Under the pieces are notes generated by a model. The model had not been told where the DNA came from, ran no database searches, and saw nothing but the letters and a program-made list of their open reading frames with translations. Below, piece by piece: positions 1 to 8,996 of a stretch of 64,000 nt of DNA (the first letter of the stretch is position 1; each line of letters starts with the position of its first letter). Position numbers and translations under genes: made by a program. This DNA comes from Salirhabdus salicampi (lineage in GTDB: Bacteria; Bacillota; Bacilli; Bacillales; Alkalibacillaceae), in assembly GCF_024259515.1 (NCBI RefSeq), contig NZ_JANBWE010000005.1, positions 119,867 to 183,866 on the forward strand, written 5' to 3'.

Positions 1-461
1 GCTAATAAAATACTAGGGAACGCGAGTAAAATATCGAATATACGAGAAATTAACATATCAATCCAACGTCCGAAATATCCTGCAATAATGCCAAGCAATG
101 TTCCGAAAACGAGCGCACCAGTTACGGCGAAAAATCCTACTTGTAGTGAAATTCTCGCACCATAAGCAATTCTCGTAAATATATCTCTGCCTAAGTTGTC
201 TGTACCTAACCAATGCTCACCACTTGGTGGCTGGAGTCGCTTAATAATTTCCTGATCTTCGTAGGAATATGGAGTTAATAAAGGAGCAAACAAACCGAGT
301 AATATAAAAAATATGATGATGATAAACCCCGTAACCGCGAATCGGTTTTTTCGCAACTGTTTATATGCATCTTTCCAAGGCGAATTCACTTTCATATCTT
401 CTTGTTTTTGTACGGGGGTTGAAGCAAGCTCAATTTGTTCTTTTTTCTCTTCTAGTTTCAT
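1..461 (-). CDS. ABC peptide importer permease, DppC/OppC type (3' end off window)
   Basis: This is the N-terminal ~153 residues of an inner-membrane permease of the dipeptide/oligopeptide/nickel ABC importer family; the C-terminus lies beyond base 1. The start ATG at 461 gives M-K-L-E-E-K-K-E-Q, a charged cytoplasmic tail, then a first membrane helix (F-A-V-T-G-F-I-I-I-I-F-F) and the family-typical G-T-D-N-L-G-R-D-I-F-T-R segment, known from OppC/DppC proteins. AGGGGGG lies just upstream at good spacing. It is the last gene of a minus-strand operon (two ATPases, binding protein, DppB-like permease, this gene), 13 nt after the DppB-like stop. The substrate cannot be told from the sequence. 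Confidence 0.9.
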   Translation of the reverse strand, partial: MKLEEKKEQIELASTPVQKQEDMKVNSPWKDAYKQLRKNRFAVTGFIIIIFFILLGLFAPLLTPYSYEDQEIIKRLQPPSGEHWLGTDNLGRDIFTRIAYGARISLQVGFFAVTGALVFGTLLGIIAGYFGRWIDMLISRIFDILLAFPSILL

Positions 462-474
462 GTTCAAATCCCCC

Positions 475-1476
475 CTAATATTTAATCCTTGGATCAATAT
501 AAGAATATAGCAAGTCCACAATTAAATTGATCATTACGAATATGAACGCAACAATTAAAATCCCCGATTGGATTACAGGGTAATCACGATAATTTATCGC
601 ATCAAAAATATATCGTCCTACTCCCGGCCAACTAAAGATTGTTTCTGTTAATATTGCTCCACCTAATAGTACTCCTGTTTGGAGACCGATAACTGTGAGA
701 ACAGGAATAATAGCATTTTTAAGAGCGTGCTTATAAACAACTAAAAATTGCCCTGCACCTTTCGCGCGTACCGTACGAATGTAGTCAGAATTCATCACTT
801 CTAACATACTTGAACGGGTCATACGTGCGATGATGGCCATCGGAATGGTTCCTAAGGCGATACTCGGCAAGACGAGGTGTTTTAACGTTGTGATTAATCG
901 TTCAAAGTCAAGGTGTAGAAGAGAATCAATCACATAAAAATGGGTGATTGCAGTAATAGGATCTCGGCTATTTTCTCTACTTGATGCAGGTAACCATCCA
1001 AGCTCCTGGGCAAATACCCATTGCTCCATTAAAGCGAGCCAGAAGATAGGCATAGATACACCGACTAGAGCGAAAAACATAGCTAAAAAGTCAAACCAAG
1101 AATTTTGTTTCCATGCACTAATGATACCAGCGTTAACTCCAATGAAAATCGCAAATAACATGGCAAAAAAGGTGAGCTCAAAGGTAGCCGCCAATTTTGG
1201 CAAGATCTCAGTAGCTATTTCCGATTTTGTTTTTAGCGATATTCCTAAATCACCTTGTAATAGGTTGCTAACATAAATTCCATATTGAACGACATATGGC
1301 TTGTTTAACCCCATCTGTTCTTCCAATTTTTCGATTGCTTCTTCAGTGGCTGTTTCACCAAGGAGAATTTGAGCAGGATTACCTGGTATAAAGTGAACAA
1401 TAGAGAAAACAAGTAAAGTCATTCCCAGCAGGACAGGAATTAACATAAGTAGACGTCTTATTGTGTAGGCTAGCAT
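475..1476 (-). CDS. ABC peptide importer permease, DppB/OppB type
   Basis: Membrane permease that pairs with the DppC-type subunit to form the channel of a peptide-type ABC importer. About 333 residues, the usual family length, with an N-terminal helix right after M-L-A-Y-T-I-R-R, a large extracytoplasmic loop and the family motif around Y-I-R-T-V-R-A-K-G-A (the EAA-like loop that contacts the ATPases). The ATG at 1476 was preferred over the in-frame GTG at 1485, because GAGGTG at 1482-1487 is then 6 nt upstream; the GTG lies inside that ribosome binding site. The C-terminus I-D-P-R-I-K-Y is typical of DppB/OppB. A terminator-like hairpin separates it from the binding-protein gene upstream. 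Confidence 0.9.
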   Translation of the reverse strand: MLAYTIRRLLMLIPVLLGMTLLVFSIVHFIPGNPAQILLGETATEEAIEKLEEQMGLNKPYVVQYGIYVSNLLQGDLGISLKTKSEIATEILPKLAATFELTFFAMLFAIFIGVNAGIISAWKQNSWFDFLAMFFALVGVSMPIFWLALMEQWVFAQELGWLPASSRENSRDPITAITHFYVIDSLLHLDFERLITTLKHLVLPSIALGTIPMAIIARMTRSSMLEVMNSDYIRTVRAKGAGQFLVVYKHALKNAIIPVLTVIGLQTGVLLGGAILTETIFSWPGVGRYIFDAINYRDYPVIQSGILIVAFIFVMINLIVDLLYSYIDPRIKY

Positions 1477-1522
1477 AGCATTCACCTCAATTCTCTGTTA
1501 TTATCGTTGCTGTTTTATTAGA

Positions 1523-1559
1523 AAAAATAAAGGGTAGTAGAGGCTCACTCTACTACCCT
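1523..1559 (-). terminator. hairpin with U-tract between binding protein and permease genes
   Basis: A 12-bp stem (AGGGTAGTAGAG / CTCTACTACCCT) with a 5-nt loop is followed on the minus strand by TTTATTTTTT. It sits inside the importer operon, after the lipoprotein gene, so it probably ends most transcripts there and lowers permease expression relative to the binding protein. Confidence 0.75.
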
Positions 1560-1573
1560 CCAGTCGTGTATAG

Positions 1574-3208
1574 TTACTCTAATTCAACTTCTGCAAGTGA
1601 TTCACTTGTAGATGGGTGTGGCACATAGTTTTTCACATAATCTTGAGCTGCTAAAACTGGAGTAGAGTGAACTAATGTAACCATTGGTGAATCTTCTAAA
1701 ATAAGTCGTTGTGCTTCTTTATATAGTTCTGCACGTTCTTCTTGATCAATAGATACTTTTGCTTGGTCTAAAAGTTCATCAACAGTAGAATTTTGATAGA
1801 ATGTACGGTTACTTCCGCCAGCAGCATCACCATGTAGTAAGCTACCTAAGAAGTAATCAGGGTCCCCGTTTGTACCAGACCAGCCTAACATGAACATTTC
1901 TTGTTCACCGTTTGCTGTTTTTTCTAAGTAAGGCCCCCACTCTTCACGTACAATGTTTGCTGTAATCCCAACTTGCGCTAAATCGTTTTGAATGATTTCA
2001 GCAACAGTTTCTGGGTCCGGCATATATGGTCTCGCAACAGGCATCGTCCATAGATCAATTTCGACACCGTCTTCATAGCCGGCTTCTGCTAATAGTTCTT
2101 TTGCTTTGTCTAAATTATAGTCATATCCTTCTAATTCATCGTTAAAGCCAAGATAACCTGGTGGTAATGGGTTTACCGCAGGGATAGCGTAGCCAGCATA
2201 TAACGCTTCAGCAATCGCTTCACGGTTAACTGCATGATTAATTGCTTGACGAACGAGCTTATTATCCAGCGGTGCTTTGCTCGTGTTTAATCCTAAGTAA
2301 CCGAAGTTGTTAGCAGCACGTGTGTGCAATACTAACGTGTCATCAGACTCAACACCTGCAGCATCATCAGGGTTTAAGCCATCCATAATATCAATCTCAC
2401 CTGAACGTAAAGAGATTAAGCGTGCAGCGTTATCCGGGATAACCTCGAAAATTACACGATCTAGTTTAGGTAAACCATCTTTACGGTAATCTTCAAATTT
2501 CTCTAGCACGATTGTGTCATCTTTAGTCCAACTAACAAATTTAAATGGACCTGTACCAACAGGGTTTTCGTTAATTTCTGGACCATATTGCTCAAGTGCT
2601 GCTGGAGAAGTAATCGCAAAGTAACTCATAGCCATATTTTGTAAAAAGTAGCCTAGTGGACGGTTTAATACGAATTCAATTGTATAGTCGTCTAAGACAT
2701 TAATTTCTTCGATGACATGACCTTCGTCACCTTTAAAACCGCCAAACATAATGCTGTAAATAACATATGAGTATCCTTCATCTGTAAAAGCGTATTTGTG
2801 ACCAGGATCAGACCAACGCTCAAAGTTTGTCTTTACAGCTTCTGCGTTGAACTCAGTTCCGTCATGGAAAGTTACACCTTCTTCAAGATAGAATGTGTAT
2901 TTTTTTCCGTCATCTTCTACATCCCAGTCGTGAGCTAAACCAGGTGTAATGTCGAAGGATTCCTTGTCAAACTCTAGTAAACTTTCGTAAATTTGTTTCG
3001 TTACACGGGAAGATTCCCCATCTGTTGTACTAGCAAAGTCTAAACTCTCGGAATCTCCTCCTCGAGCAAAGACAAGTACCTGCTCACGTTCCTCGTTGTT
3101 GTTGTTATCGCTGTCGTTCGATGGGTCTTCATCGTCTGATGCCTCGTTGTTACATGCTGCTAAAACTAACGCAAGCATGAGAACGAGTAAAAAAGAAAAC
3201 TTCTTCAT
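1574..3208 (-). CDS. peptide-binding lipoprotein of ABC importer (SBP family 5)
   Basis: Extracytoplasmic substrate-binding protein of the dipeptide/oligopeptide/nickel type, anchored as a lipoprotein. The chosen ATG at 3208 has AGGGGG 9 nt upstream and gives a clean lipoprotein signal: K-K at 2-3, a hydrophobic stretch, lipobox L-A-A-C with Cys19, then an acidic, Asn/Asp-rich linker (residues ~20-45). The reading frame stays open to 3376, but that extension would bury the signal peptide. Mature features of family 5 are visible, such as T-F-Y-L-E-E-G-V-T-F-H-D-G and N-P-V-G-T-G-P-F. Length 544 residues fits. Ligand (peptide, nickel or other) is not determined by sequence alone. Confidence 0.92.
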   Translation of the reverse strand: MKKFSFLLVLMLALVLAACNNEASDDEDPSNDSDNNNNEEREQVLVFARGGDSESLDFASTTDGESSRVTKQIYESLLEFDKESFDITPGLAHDWDVEDDGKKYTFYLEEGVTFHDGTEFNAEAVKTNFERWSDPGHKYAFTDEGYSYVIYSIMFGGFKGDEGHVIEEINVLDDYTIEFVLNRPLGYFLQNMAMSYFAITSPAALEQYGPEINENPVGTGPFKFVSWTKDDTIVLEKFEDYRKDGLPKLDRVIFEVIPDNAARLISLRSGEIDIMDGLNPDDAAGVESDDTLVLHTRAANNFGYLGLNTSKAPLDNKLVRQAINHAVNREAIAEALYAGYAIPAVNPLPPGYLGFNDELEGYDYNLDKAKELLAEAGYEDGVEIDLWTMPVARPYMPDPETVAEIIQNDLAQVGITANIVREEWGPYLEKTANGEQEMFMLGWSGTNGDPDYFLGSLLHGDAAGGSNRTFYQNSTVDELLDQAKVSIDQEERAELYKEAQRLILEDSPMVTLVHSTPVLAAQDYVKNYVPHPSTSESLAEVELE

Positions 3209-3247
3209 ACTTTGTTTACCCCCTATTAATTTCATTTTTATATGATG

Positions 3248-3298
3248 ACCACTTCGTTGCATCGCTTTATTCATATAAATGACATGCAACGAAGTGGT
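3248..3298 (-). repeat. 15-bp perfect inverted repeat around the end of the second ATPase gene
   Basis: ACCACTTCGTTGCAT (3248-3262) and its exact complement (3284-3298) surround the stop codon of the DppF-like gene, with a 21-nt loop. On the minus strand no U-tract follows, so it is not an ordinary terminator. Its place just upstream of the binding-protein gene suggests an mRNA processing or stabilising hairpin (inference). Confidence 0.7.
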
Positions 3299-4235
3299 TA
3301 TCGCCAATTTCTTCAAACTGTGGTCTAATCTCTTTACATATGTCCATTGCTTTCGGGCAACGTGTGTGGAAGGCACACCCTGCAGGGGGGTTAGACGGAC
3401 TTGGTACGTCTCCTTCTAAAATGACACGTTCCTTTTTCTCATCGGGATCTGGAACCGGAACGGCGGATAGCAGAGCTTGTGTATATGGATGCTTCGGATT
3501 ACTATACAATGTGTCCTTGTCTGCAAGCTCGACCATTCTTCCTAAATACATTACGCCGACTCGGTCGCTAATATGTTTTACGACGCTGAGGTCGTGGGCT
3601 ATAAAGATATATGTAAGGTTAAACTCATCCCGCAATTCTTCCATTAAATTTAAGATTTGTGATTGTACCGATACATCTAACGCAGATACAGGTTCATCAC
3701 AAATGATTAACTTCGGATTATTTGCTAAAGCACGCGCTATACCGATTCGCTGTCGTTGTCCACCACTAAACTGATGGGGATAACGTGATGCGTGGTATGA
3801 GCTGAGTCCAACAACTTCCAGTAGTTCGTGGATCCTTTGCTTACGCTGTTTTGAATCTTTAATACCATGGACTAACAGAGGTTCACTAATGATTTTCTCT
3901 ACTGTGTGTCTCGGATTTAACGAAGCATATGGGTCCTGGAAGATAATTTGCATATCTCTTCTAAGCTTCCGCATCTCTTCATCGTTAAGATGAGTAATGT
4001 CTTGGTCTTCAAACTTCACTTCACCTTCAGACGGTTCAATTAGTCGCAAAATGGACTTTCCGGTCGTAGATTTACCACAACCAGATTCACCAACAATGCC
4101 AAGAATTTCACCTTCCATAACGGTAAAAGAGACGTCGTCCACTGCTTTCACTTCACCGACTTTACGGCCGAACACACCGCCTTTTAAATCAAAATATTTC
4201 TTGAGTCCGTTAACTTCTAATATTGGTTTCTGCAT
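3267..4235 (-). CDS. ABC peptide importer ATPase, DppF/OppF type
   Basis: Cytoplasmic ATP-hydrolysing subunit. Walker A G-E-S-G-C-G-K-S at residues 49-56, Q-loop I-F-Q-D-P-Y, signature F-S-G-G-Q-R-Q-R, Walker B L-I-I-C-D-E-P followed by the D-loop S-A-L-D, and the C-terminal oligopeptide-type extension with [10 protein letters not shown] and a Cys-containing tail (C-A-F-H-T-R-C). 322 residues, normal for the family. Its start overlaps the end of the DppD-like gene by 26 nt, so the two ATPases are probably translationally coupled and form the heterodimeric motor. Confidence 0.92.
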   Translation of the reverse strand: MQKPILEVNGLKKYFDLKGGVFGRKVGEVKAVDDVSFTVMEGEILGIVGESGCGKSTTGKSILRLIEPSEGEVKFEDQDITHLNDEEMRKLRRDMQIIFQDPYASLNPRHTVEKIISEPLLVHGIKDSKQRKQRIHELLEVVGLSSYHASRYPHQFSGGQRQRIGIARALANNPKLIICDEPVSALDVSVQSQILNLMEELRDEFNLTYIFIAHDLSVVKHISDRVGVMYLGRMVELADKDTLYSNPKHPYTQALLSAVPVPDPDEKKERVILEGDVPSPSNPPAGCAFHTRCPKAMDICKEIRPQFEEIGDNHFVACHLYE

Positions 4236-5226
4236 CTTTTAGTTCATTCCCTTCATTCTCATCATATAAGAAGCATCTTGATTGGCGGCCATTTTCATGG
4301 GAAAGAAGTTCTGGTGTTTCCGCAAAGCATCGCTTAAAAGCAAACTCACAACGGTCGGCAAAGCGACACCCGACCATATCCATACTTGGTTTAGGCACAG
4401 TACCGGGAATAGAGTACAACCGTTGTTCTTTTTCGTGTAATTTCGGTAAGGAACGGATTAGTCCCTTCGTGTAGGGATGTTTTGGATCTTTTAAAATTTC
4501 ACGAGTTGTTCCTTCTTCGACCACCTGTCCGCAATACATGACAACAACACGATCACAAACCTCTGCAACAACACCTAAGTCGTGTGTAATCATTAAGATG
4601 GCAGTTTCTTTTTCTTTATTCAAGTTTTTCATTAAATCTAATATTTGGGCTTGAATGGTTACATCTAATGCAGTTGTAGGTTCGTCTGCTATGAGCAATT
4701 CAGGGTTACATGACATCGCCATCGCAATCATAACTCGTTGCCTCATACCACCTGACAATTGGTGGGGATATTCATCCACAACTGATTCTGCTCTGGGAAT
4801 TCCAACAAGTTTTAGCAGATTAATAGATTTTAATCTTGCTTCTTTCTTACTAATGTTTTGATGGAGAAGAATAGATTCCATAATTTGATCTCCAATCTTA
4901 AAGAGAGGGTCTAAAGATGTCATCGGCTCTTGGAAGATCATTGCGATTTCATTTCCGCGAATTTCGCGCATACGTTTTTCTGATACCTGGGCAAGATTTT
5001 CCCCTTTGAAGTTAATATCCCCGCTTACGATTTTCCCAGGAGGGCTTGGGATTAACTGCATTACTGATAAAGAAGTAACACTTTTTCCACTGCCGGATTC
5101 TCCTACAATACCTACAACCTCGCCTTTATGTACTTTGAAACTCACACCATCAACAGCGGGAATTTCGCCTCCATCTGTCATGAAATGGGTGTGAAGTTGT
5201 TTAATTTCTAATACGACATCTGCCAT
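4210..5226 (-). CDS. ABC peptide importer ATPase, DppD/OppD type
   Basis: First gene of the minus-strand importer operon, 338 residues. Walker A G-E-S-G-S-G-K-S at 42-49, Q-loop [10 protein letters not shown], signature L-S-G-G-M-R-Q-R near 157-164, Walker B L-L-I-A-D-E-P near 177-183, H-loop I-T-H-D-L-G-V, and the C-terminal H-P-Y-T-K-G-L extension with paired cysteines (C-R-F-A-D-R-C). These mark the OppD/DppD branch. The ATG at 5226 is preceded by AAGGAGTG. The C-terminal 26 nt overlap the partner ATPase gene. Confidence 0.92.
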   Translation of the reverse strand: MADVVLEIKQLHTHFMTDGGEIPAVDGVSFKVHKGEVVGIVGESGSGKSVTSLSVMQLIPSPPGKIVSGDINFKGENLAQVSEKRMREIRGNEIAMIFQEPMTSLDPLFKIGDQIMESILLHQNISKKEARLKSINLLKLVGIPRAESVVDEYPHQLSGGMRQRVMIAMAMSCNPELLIADEPTTALDVTIQAQILDLMKNLNKEKETAILMITHDLGVVAEVCDRVVVMYCGQVVEEGTTREILKDPKHPYTKGLIRSLPKLHEKEQRLYSIPGTVPKPSMDMVGCRFADRCEFAFKRCFAETPELLSHENGRQSRCFLYDENEGNELKDAETNIRS

Positions 5227-5440
5227 TACTTTTCACTCCTTGGGTGTCATTCTTGAATCTAGTAAACGGTTATATTTCATTTATATGTCTTAGAAAGGAT
5301 TTACATCATAGAAAATTCAAAAAAATAAATTAATATGCTTCGCCTTACTAATATACTTAATATTGGTATTATTTTCAATAGCAGTATTTTATCTTTTCTG
5401 AATATTTAGTCGAGGTATTGTTATAAGGAAGGGGAAATGA

Positions 5441-5464
5441 AAAAAAAACCCATCAAATGATGGG
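5441..5464 (-). terminator. terminator after the 55-residue orphan gene
   Basis: A CCCATCA / TGATGGG stem with an AA loop is followed on the minus strand by nine T residues. It lies 10 nt past the stop codon of the small gene and ends its transcript. Confidence 0.85.
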
Positions 5465-5473
5465 AGTACGTAA

Positions 5474-5641
5474 CTATTCTTCATCATATAATATTTCGTC
5501 AGCACGGTCTTCTACTTCTTCCTCACCGTATTTCTCAAATTGGGAAAGCATTTCATTCGTGATTTGTTCAATTTCTCGTTTACTATAACCGAGCTGCTTC
5601 ATTGCAATTGTCGTATAAGCCATCGCATGGTTTTTTTTCAT
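5474..5641 (-). CDS. small hypothetical protein, 55 residues
   Basis: A short gene with near-ideal signals: AGGAGG 7 nt before ATG at 5641, and a strong terminator right after the stop. The product starts M-K-K-N-H-A-M-A-Y-T and ends with an acidic run (E-E-E-V-E-D-R-A-D-E-I-L-Y-D-E-E). It has no membrane segment or cysteine and is probably a soluble, all-helical acidic protein. I do not recognise the family. It sits between the peptide importer and the pilus genes, as a separate monocistronic unit. Confidence 0.7.
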   Translation of the reverse strand: MKKNHAMAYTTIAMKQLGYSKREIEQITNEMLSQFEKYGEEEVEDRADEILYDEE

Positions 5642-5715
5642 TTTTTATCCTCCTGTACTAAGTATTTCTATTTTTAATATGTACAGTTTCCGCCGTTGTT
5701 ATTGATCAATCCTGT

Positions 5716-6162
5716 TTATTGGGAGAGTACTTTAACATTTTTAAATTGGAATTCCGTTTTTTGTTTATAACTTGTGACAATGAGTACATCGATTAGTTGG
5801 GCATCCATTGAGAATGTAACGGGAAAGCGAATCCTTTGCCATTCATCGGATAACGTTAGTCGTTTGCTTGTCTGTTGTTGAAGAAATTTCCCTCTTCGGT
5901 CTGTTTCTTCTGTGCGGATATATATATGGCCTTCACCTTTCACTTCAAGCGATACGGTTACAGGGACGCCTTGTTTAATGTCTTTTACGGTGAAAACGGC
6001 TCCTTCTAACGGCTTCTCTCCTTTAGTTTGAACAATGTAACGATTATGTACGTTCTCTATAGCCGAGTTCACTTCAAAAAAGTTGATATCACTTTCTGCA
6101 AACAAACGGGAAGGAGAGAAGGTAAGTACGATTAGAAGAAAAACAGTAAAAAGTGTTTTCAT
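5716..6162 (-). CDS. secreted beta-rich hypothetical protein
   Basis: 148 residues with a signal peptide (M-K-T-L-F, hydrophobic core, then A-F/A-E around residue 22: S-R-L-F-A-E-S), so it is exported. The rest alternates hydrophobic and polar residues with no helix-like stretch and ends F-Q-F-K-N-V-K-V-L-S-Q, which suggests a jelly-roll or carbohydrate-binding-like beta sandwich (inference from pattern only). It lies just downstream of the minor prepilin operon on the same strand but behind its terminator. A link to pili is possible but not shown. ATG at 6162 preceded by AGAGGTGAC. Confidence 0.7.
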   Translation of the reverse strand: MKTLFTVFLLIVLTFSPSRLFAESDINFFEVNSAIENVHNRYIVQTKGEKPLEGAVFTVKDIKQGVPVTVSLEVKGEGHIYIRTEETDRRGKFLQQQTSKRLTLSDEWQRIRFPVTFSMDAQLIDVLIVTSYKQKTEFQFKNVKVLSQ

Positions 6163-6233
6163 ATGTCACCTCTAGTTTGAACGATTACCCCAATATTTTT
6201 TGTATAGTTTTCCCTAAACTTTTATACCTTTAT

Positions 6234-6267
6234 ACAAAACAAGCTGACCATCACTGGTCAGCTTGTT
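6234..6267 (-). terminator. terminator of the minor prepilin operon
   Basis: A 13-bp stem AACAAGCTGACCA / TGGTCAGCTTGTT with loop TCAC lies 2 nt past the stop of the last prepilin gene; on the minus strand it is followed by TTTTGTATAA. Confidence 0.85.
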
Positions 6268-6269
6268 AA

Positions 6270-7712
6270 TTAGTATTTGACTTCAACTAATTTTGAAATC
6301 AGATCTGCAGGATCAGTGACTTCATAGACGGAACATTCTTCTAAGAAATCAACAGAACCGAGCGGGTAATGATACACAATGTGTCCGCCCTCATTCTTTT
6401 TTTCTTTGCCAGTATACTCTTTAATCTGGATGTGGGAGATAGGGTTTATTTCGGTCTCATATTGATCATCTTTATAATGGACAATGACATCCCCTTTAAC
6501 GTGAATATTGTTTTTTAAATCATCAAATAAAAGATCTGTTTTATCCTTTACATTGAGGAATATGATATTGTTGTACACCTCAAAAGTGCCTGCTTGGCTA
6601 CTGTATGATCCGGTAGCCGCATCGATGTAAAGATCTTCTCCAACTTGGAACTTAGAACTATTACCGGCATCGATGAGTAGGCCTTTCTTAAGATATGTAC
6701 TTCTCCCGGTTCGGTAAGAGCCATTCGTGAGGTTAAACTTTTCCTCAAAAACAGCGTTGCCGCCAATTTCCATATAATTACCGTTAAAATCAACCTTCTT
6801 ATAAAATTTTACATTTCCACAAACGGTAAACTTAGGCTCACCTTCCCCTTGTCCTTTTTTATTGTCTTGTTGTGTTTTGAAGATTCCTTCCACAAAGCAA
6901 TGTCCGTCGATCATAATAGACGAATTTTGACTAAGTGTAACATTGTTGTTAAAATTCGCATCACCATTCACTTTTAAATTGGACTCTTGTGTAACAGATG
7001 TCTGGCCCTCGACATTTAAATTGTTCACTTCAATATTGTAGTAGGATAGCTCTGCATCGCTATACACATTTACATCTTCATCATAAGTTTCATACTCAAT
7101 TGTTTCGGTTTCCTTCCCCTTCGTTTCTTCACCAGTCATGTTGCTCCAATTATGTTCTTGCCAATCATAATCTTCCTCTTCCAGGAAATTCGGAGGTTCT
7201 AGATGATTATGATCAAAACGTCTTACATCAATATCACTTAATAGATCGACTAACATAATTGTAGCTGTTAAATCTTTCTCCTTATCTCCGTCAATACCAC
7301 GTACAGAAACGGTTACAATCGCTTCGTTTAAGTCATCAGATACAGAAATTGTGTAATCATGAAGCAACTGAAATTTCCGTTCCGGGTACTGTTCGTCTAT
7401 GGTAACCCCATTAACATAAGCATCAATTTCACTAAGCATCGTATCAATATAGTTTCGGATGTTATTTTTGCTAAGAGTTGTTTTCGGTTCTGGGGGATGT
7501 TCATCAATATAATCTCTCACTCTGTCTTCGACATAGGTAACACCCATTTCAGCAATATGGGTGGTGCGGTAAATTTTATCCATTTGATGTGATTGTTTAG
7601 CGGTTGTAATTGCACTACTTGCAATGACCACTCCAAACAAGGAAATGATTACGACTGCGAAAAGAGAGAGGGCTAACGTGTATCCCCGCTCTTCTTGTAA
7701 TTTTTTTACCAT
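6270..7712 (-). CDS. large PilX-like minor pilin with repetitive beta domain
   Basis: 480 residues. The N-terminus E-E-R-G-Y-T-L-A-L-S-L-F-A-V-V-I-I-S-L is a short basic leader, a Gly prepilin-peptidase-like site and one membrane helix, as in PilX-type pseudopilins, though it lacks the E5 of standard prepilins. From about residue 225 to 400 it carries repeated short strands of the type L-N-V-E-G-Q, L-K-V-N-G-D-A-N-F and I-D-G-H-C-F-V-E-G-I-F, which look like a beta-solenoid or polymer-forming (bactofilin-like) fold. Probably a pilus-tip or assembly-priming subunit with adhesive potential (inference). ATG follows directly on the upstream TAA; the upstream coding end supplies GGAGG. Confidence 0.8.
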   Translation of the reverse strand: MVKKLQEERGYTLALSLFAVVIISLFGVVIASSAITTAKQSHQMDKIYRTTHIAEMGVTYVEDRVRDYIDEHPPEPKTTLSKNNIRNYIDTMLSEIDAYVNGVTIDEQYPERKFQLLHDYTISVSDDLNEAIVTVSVRGIDGDKEKDLTATIMLVDLLSDIDVRRFDHNHLEPPNFLEEEDYDWQEHNWSNMTGEETKGKETETIEYETYDEDVNVYSDAELSYYNIEVNNLNVEGQTSVTQESNLKVNGDANFNNNVTLSQNSSIMIDGHCFVEGIFKTQQDNKKGQGEGEPKFTVCGNVKFYKKVDFNGNYMEIGGNAVFEEKFNLTNGSYRTGRSTYLKKGLLIDAGNSSKFQVGEDLYIDAATGSYSSQAGTFEVYNNIIFLNVKDKTDLLFDDLKNNIHVKGDVIVHYKDDQYETEINPISHIQIKEYTGKEKKNEGGHIVYHYPLGSVDFLEECSVYEVTDPADLISKLVEVKY

Positions 7713-8210
7713 TTACTCCTCACCTCCTGCTTTCGTCATACGGGATATAACCGGGTTTAGTGTAACCTCGTCGTTTCTGCCGTTGGAATCACTCGTTAAA
7801 CGTAATTGTACATGTAGCTTTTTATTTGCTTCATCTGTTAGATCAATATGAATGGAGTTCTCCTCTGTTAAAGTGATTGGTCCGCTGCCATTATCGACAT
7901 GTAAAGATATCGGGTAGTAGTATGTATTAATCGTTGTTGTGTTTGCACCTTCATTATTTACGGCCGTAATCGAGAAAGAATGTTCGTTTATATAGTCAAT
8001 CGTATATTCGGAGCTCCGTTGATGAACATTGGTAAGGGAAAAGATAATGTGGTTTGCGTGACTACGAATGTTGTTACTATCTTCAGCTGCATGGAAATTG
8101 TTCATGCTTGTCACAATAATCCCTATGACCAGTGCTGAAACCGTACCGATGATCGCTAACGTTGCTAACAGTTCAATTAACGTTATCCCTCTACTATCCA
8201 GTTTCTTCAT
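7713..8210 (-). CDS. minor prepilin, PilW-like
   Basis: 165 residues with a class III signal: M-K-K-L-D-S-R-G followed by I-T-L-I-E-L-L-A-T-L-A-I-I-G-T-V, so cleavage after Gly8 and methylation of Ile9 are expected, with Glu5 of the mature protein present. The remaining part is a small globular beta domain. The start overlaps the stop of the upstream prepilin gene by one base (TAATG), showing translational coupling. It belongs to a three-gene minor pilin operon transcribed away from pilB. Confidence 0.88.
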   Translation of the reverse strand: MKKLDSRGITLIELLATLAIIGTVSALVIGIIVTSMNNFHAAEDSNNIRSHANHIIFSLTNVHQRSSEYTIDYINEHSFSITAVNNEGANTTTINTYYYPISLHVDNGSGPITLTEENSIHIDLTDEANKKLHVQLRLTSDSNGRNDEVTLNPVISRMTKAGGEE

Positions 8211-8632
8211 TAGTCATTCACTCCTACATACTTATACGTCTCCGTAATTCTTGTGTTGTCTTGATTAACAATTTCAATTTTCACCTTACGTAGTTCGGTA
8301 TGTTCTTCATCATTAATGATCAATTTTAATTTCAACTTTTCATTATCTATAAAAGTGCCATCTTCGTTAACCGCATTTATGTATGGATTATTTTCGCTAT
8401 TGAAGGAAGTATATTCACCGTTCGTAGCTGGAAGTGCGTCTTTGCTCTGCAGCTCATCCAATACGACTTTAGCTAAATTCGTTCCTTTTATAGAAGAATC
8501 ATTTTTTTGTGTGAATGTAGCACCTTGAGCAAACAAAGAGAAGAAACTAAGGAGAATAATAGATATGATTACAATCGACGCTAATAATTCGGTTAGGGTT
8601 AATCCTTTTTCATTGTTTATTATGTTCATCAT
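8210..8632 (-). CDS. minor prepilin, PilV-like
   Basis: 140 residues, first gene of the minor pilin operon. The leader N-I-I-N-N-E-K-G precedes L-T-L-T-E-L-L-A-S-I-V-I-I-S-I, a standard prepilin peptidase site with Glu5. Two ATG codons are adjacent (8632 and 8629); AGAGGA suits the second slightly better (6 nt spacing). The small C-terminal domain has no recognised motif. Cleavage would be by PilD, encoded at 13472-14224. Confidence 0.88.
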   Translation of the reverse strand: MMNIINNEKGLTLTELLASIVIISIILLSFFSLFAQGATFTQKNDSSIKGTNLAKVVLDELQSKDALPATNGEYTSFNSENNPYINAVNEDGTFIDNEKLKLKLIINDEEHTELRKVKIEIVNQDNTRITETYKYVGVND

Positions 8633-8996
8633 AATCCTCTTTTCTTAACCGAAAATTAAAAAGAAATTCAGTTCAAATCTTGTAAAATAGTAATTTTATA
8701 GTAATATGAATATAGGTAATTTGCAATATTTGGGAAAAATATCTAGGTAAATAGTCGTAATCTATTTTAAAAAGCAAGTTCTATCCCATATTATAAACGC
8801 TTAATGAGGATAACATAAATACTTTCTCGGAAATCCTTAGTAAACTTACAAAAATAGTCAAAAATCGATGATATCATTCAATATTTTCTAATGAAAAGTT
8901 CTAGCAACAGTAGTATGATAATAGTATAAAAACTAATAGATTTACGAGACTTGCTAAGCATACAGAAAATCTTGCTTTATTGTGGAGGGTTTTATA
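8633..8996. other. divergent intergenic region between the two pilus operons
   Basis: 364 bp, very AT-rich, between the minor pilin operon (minus) and pilB (plus), so it must hold both promoters. Candidate -10 elements on the plus strand lie in the stretch around 8910-8930 (TATGAT, GATAAT), but I see no clear -35 partner and no convincing operator. No gene is seen. Confidence 0.6.
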
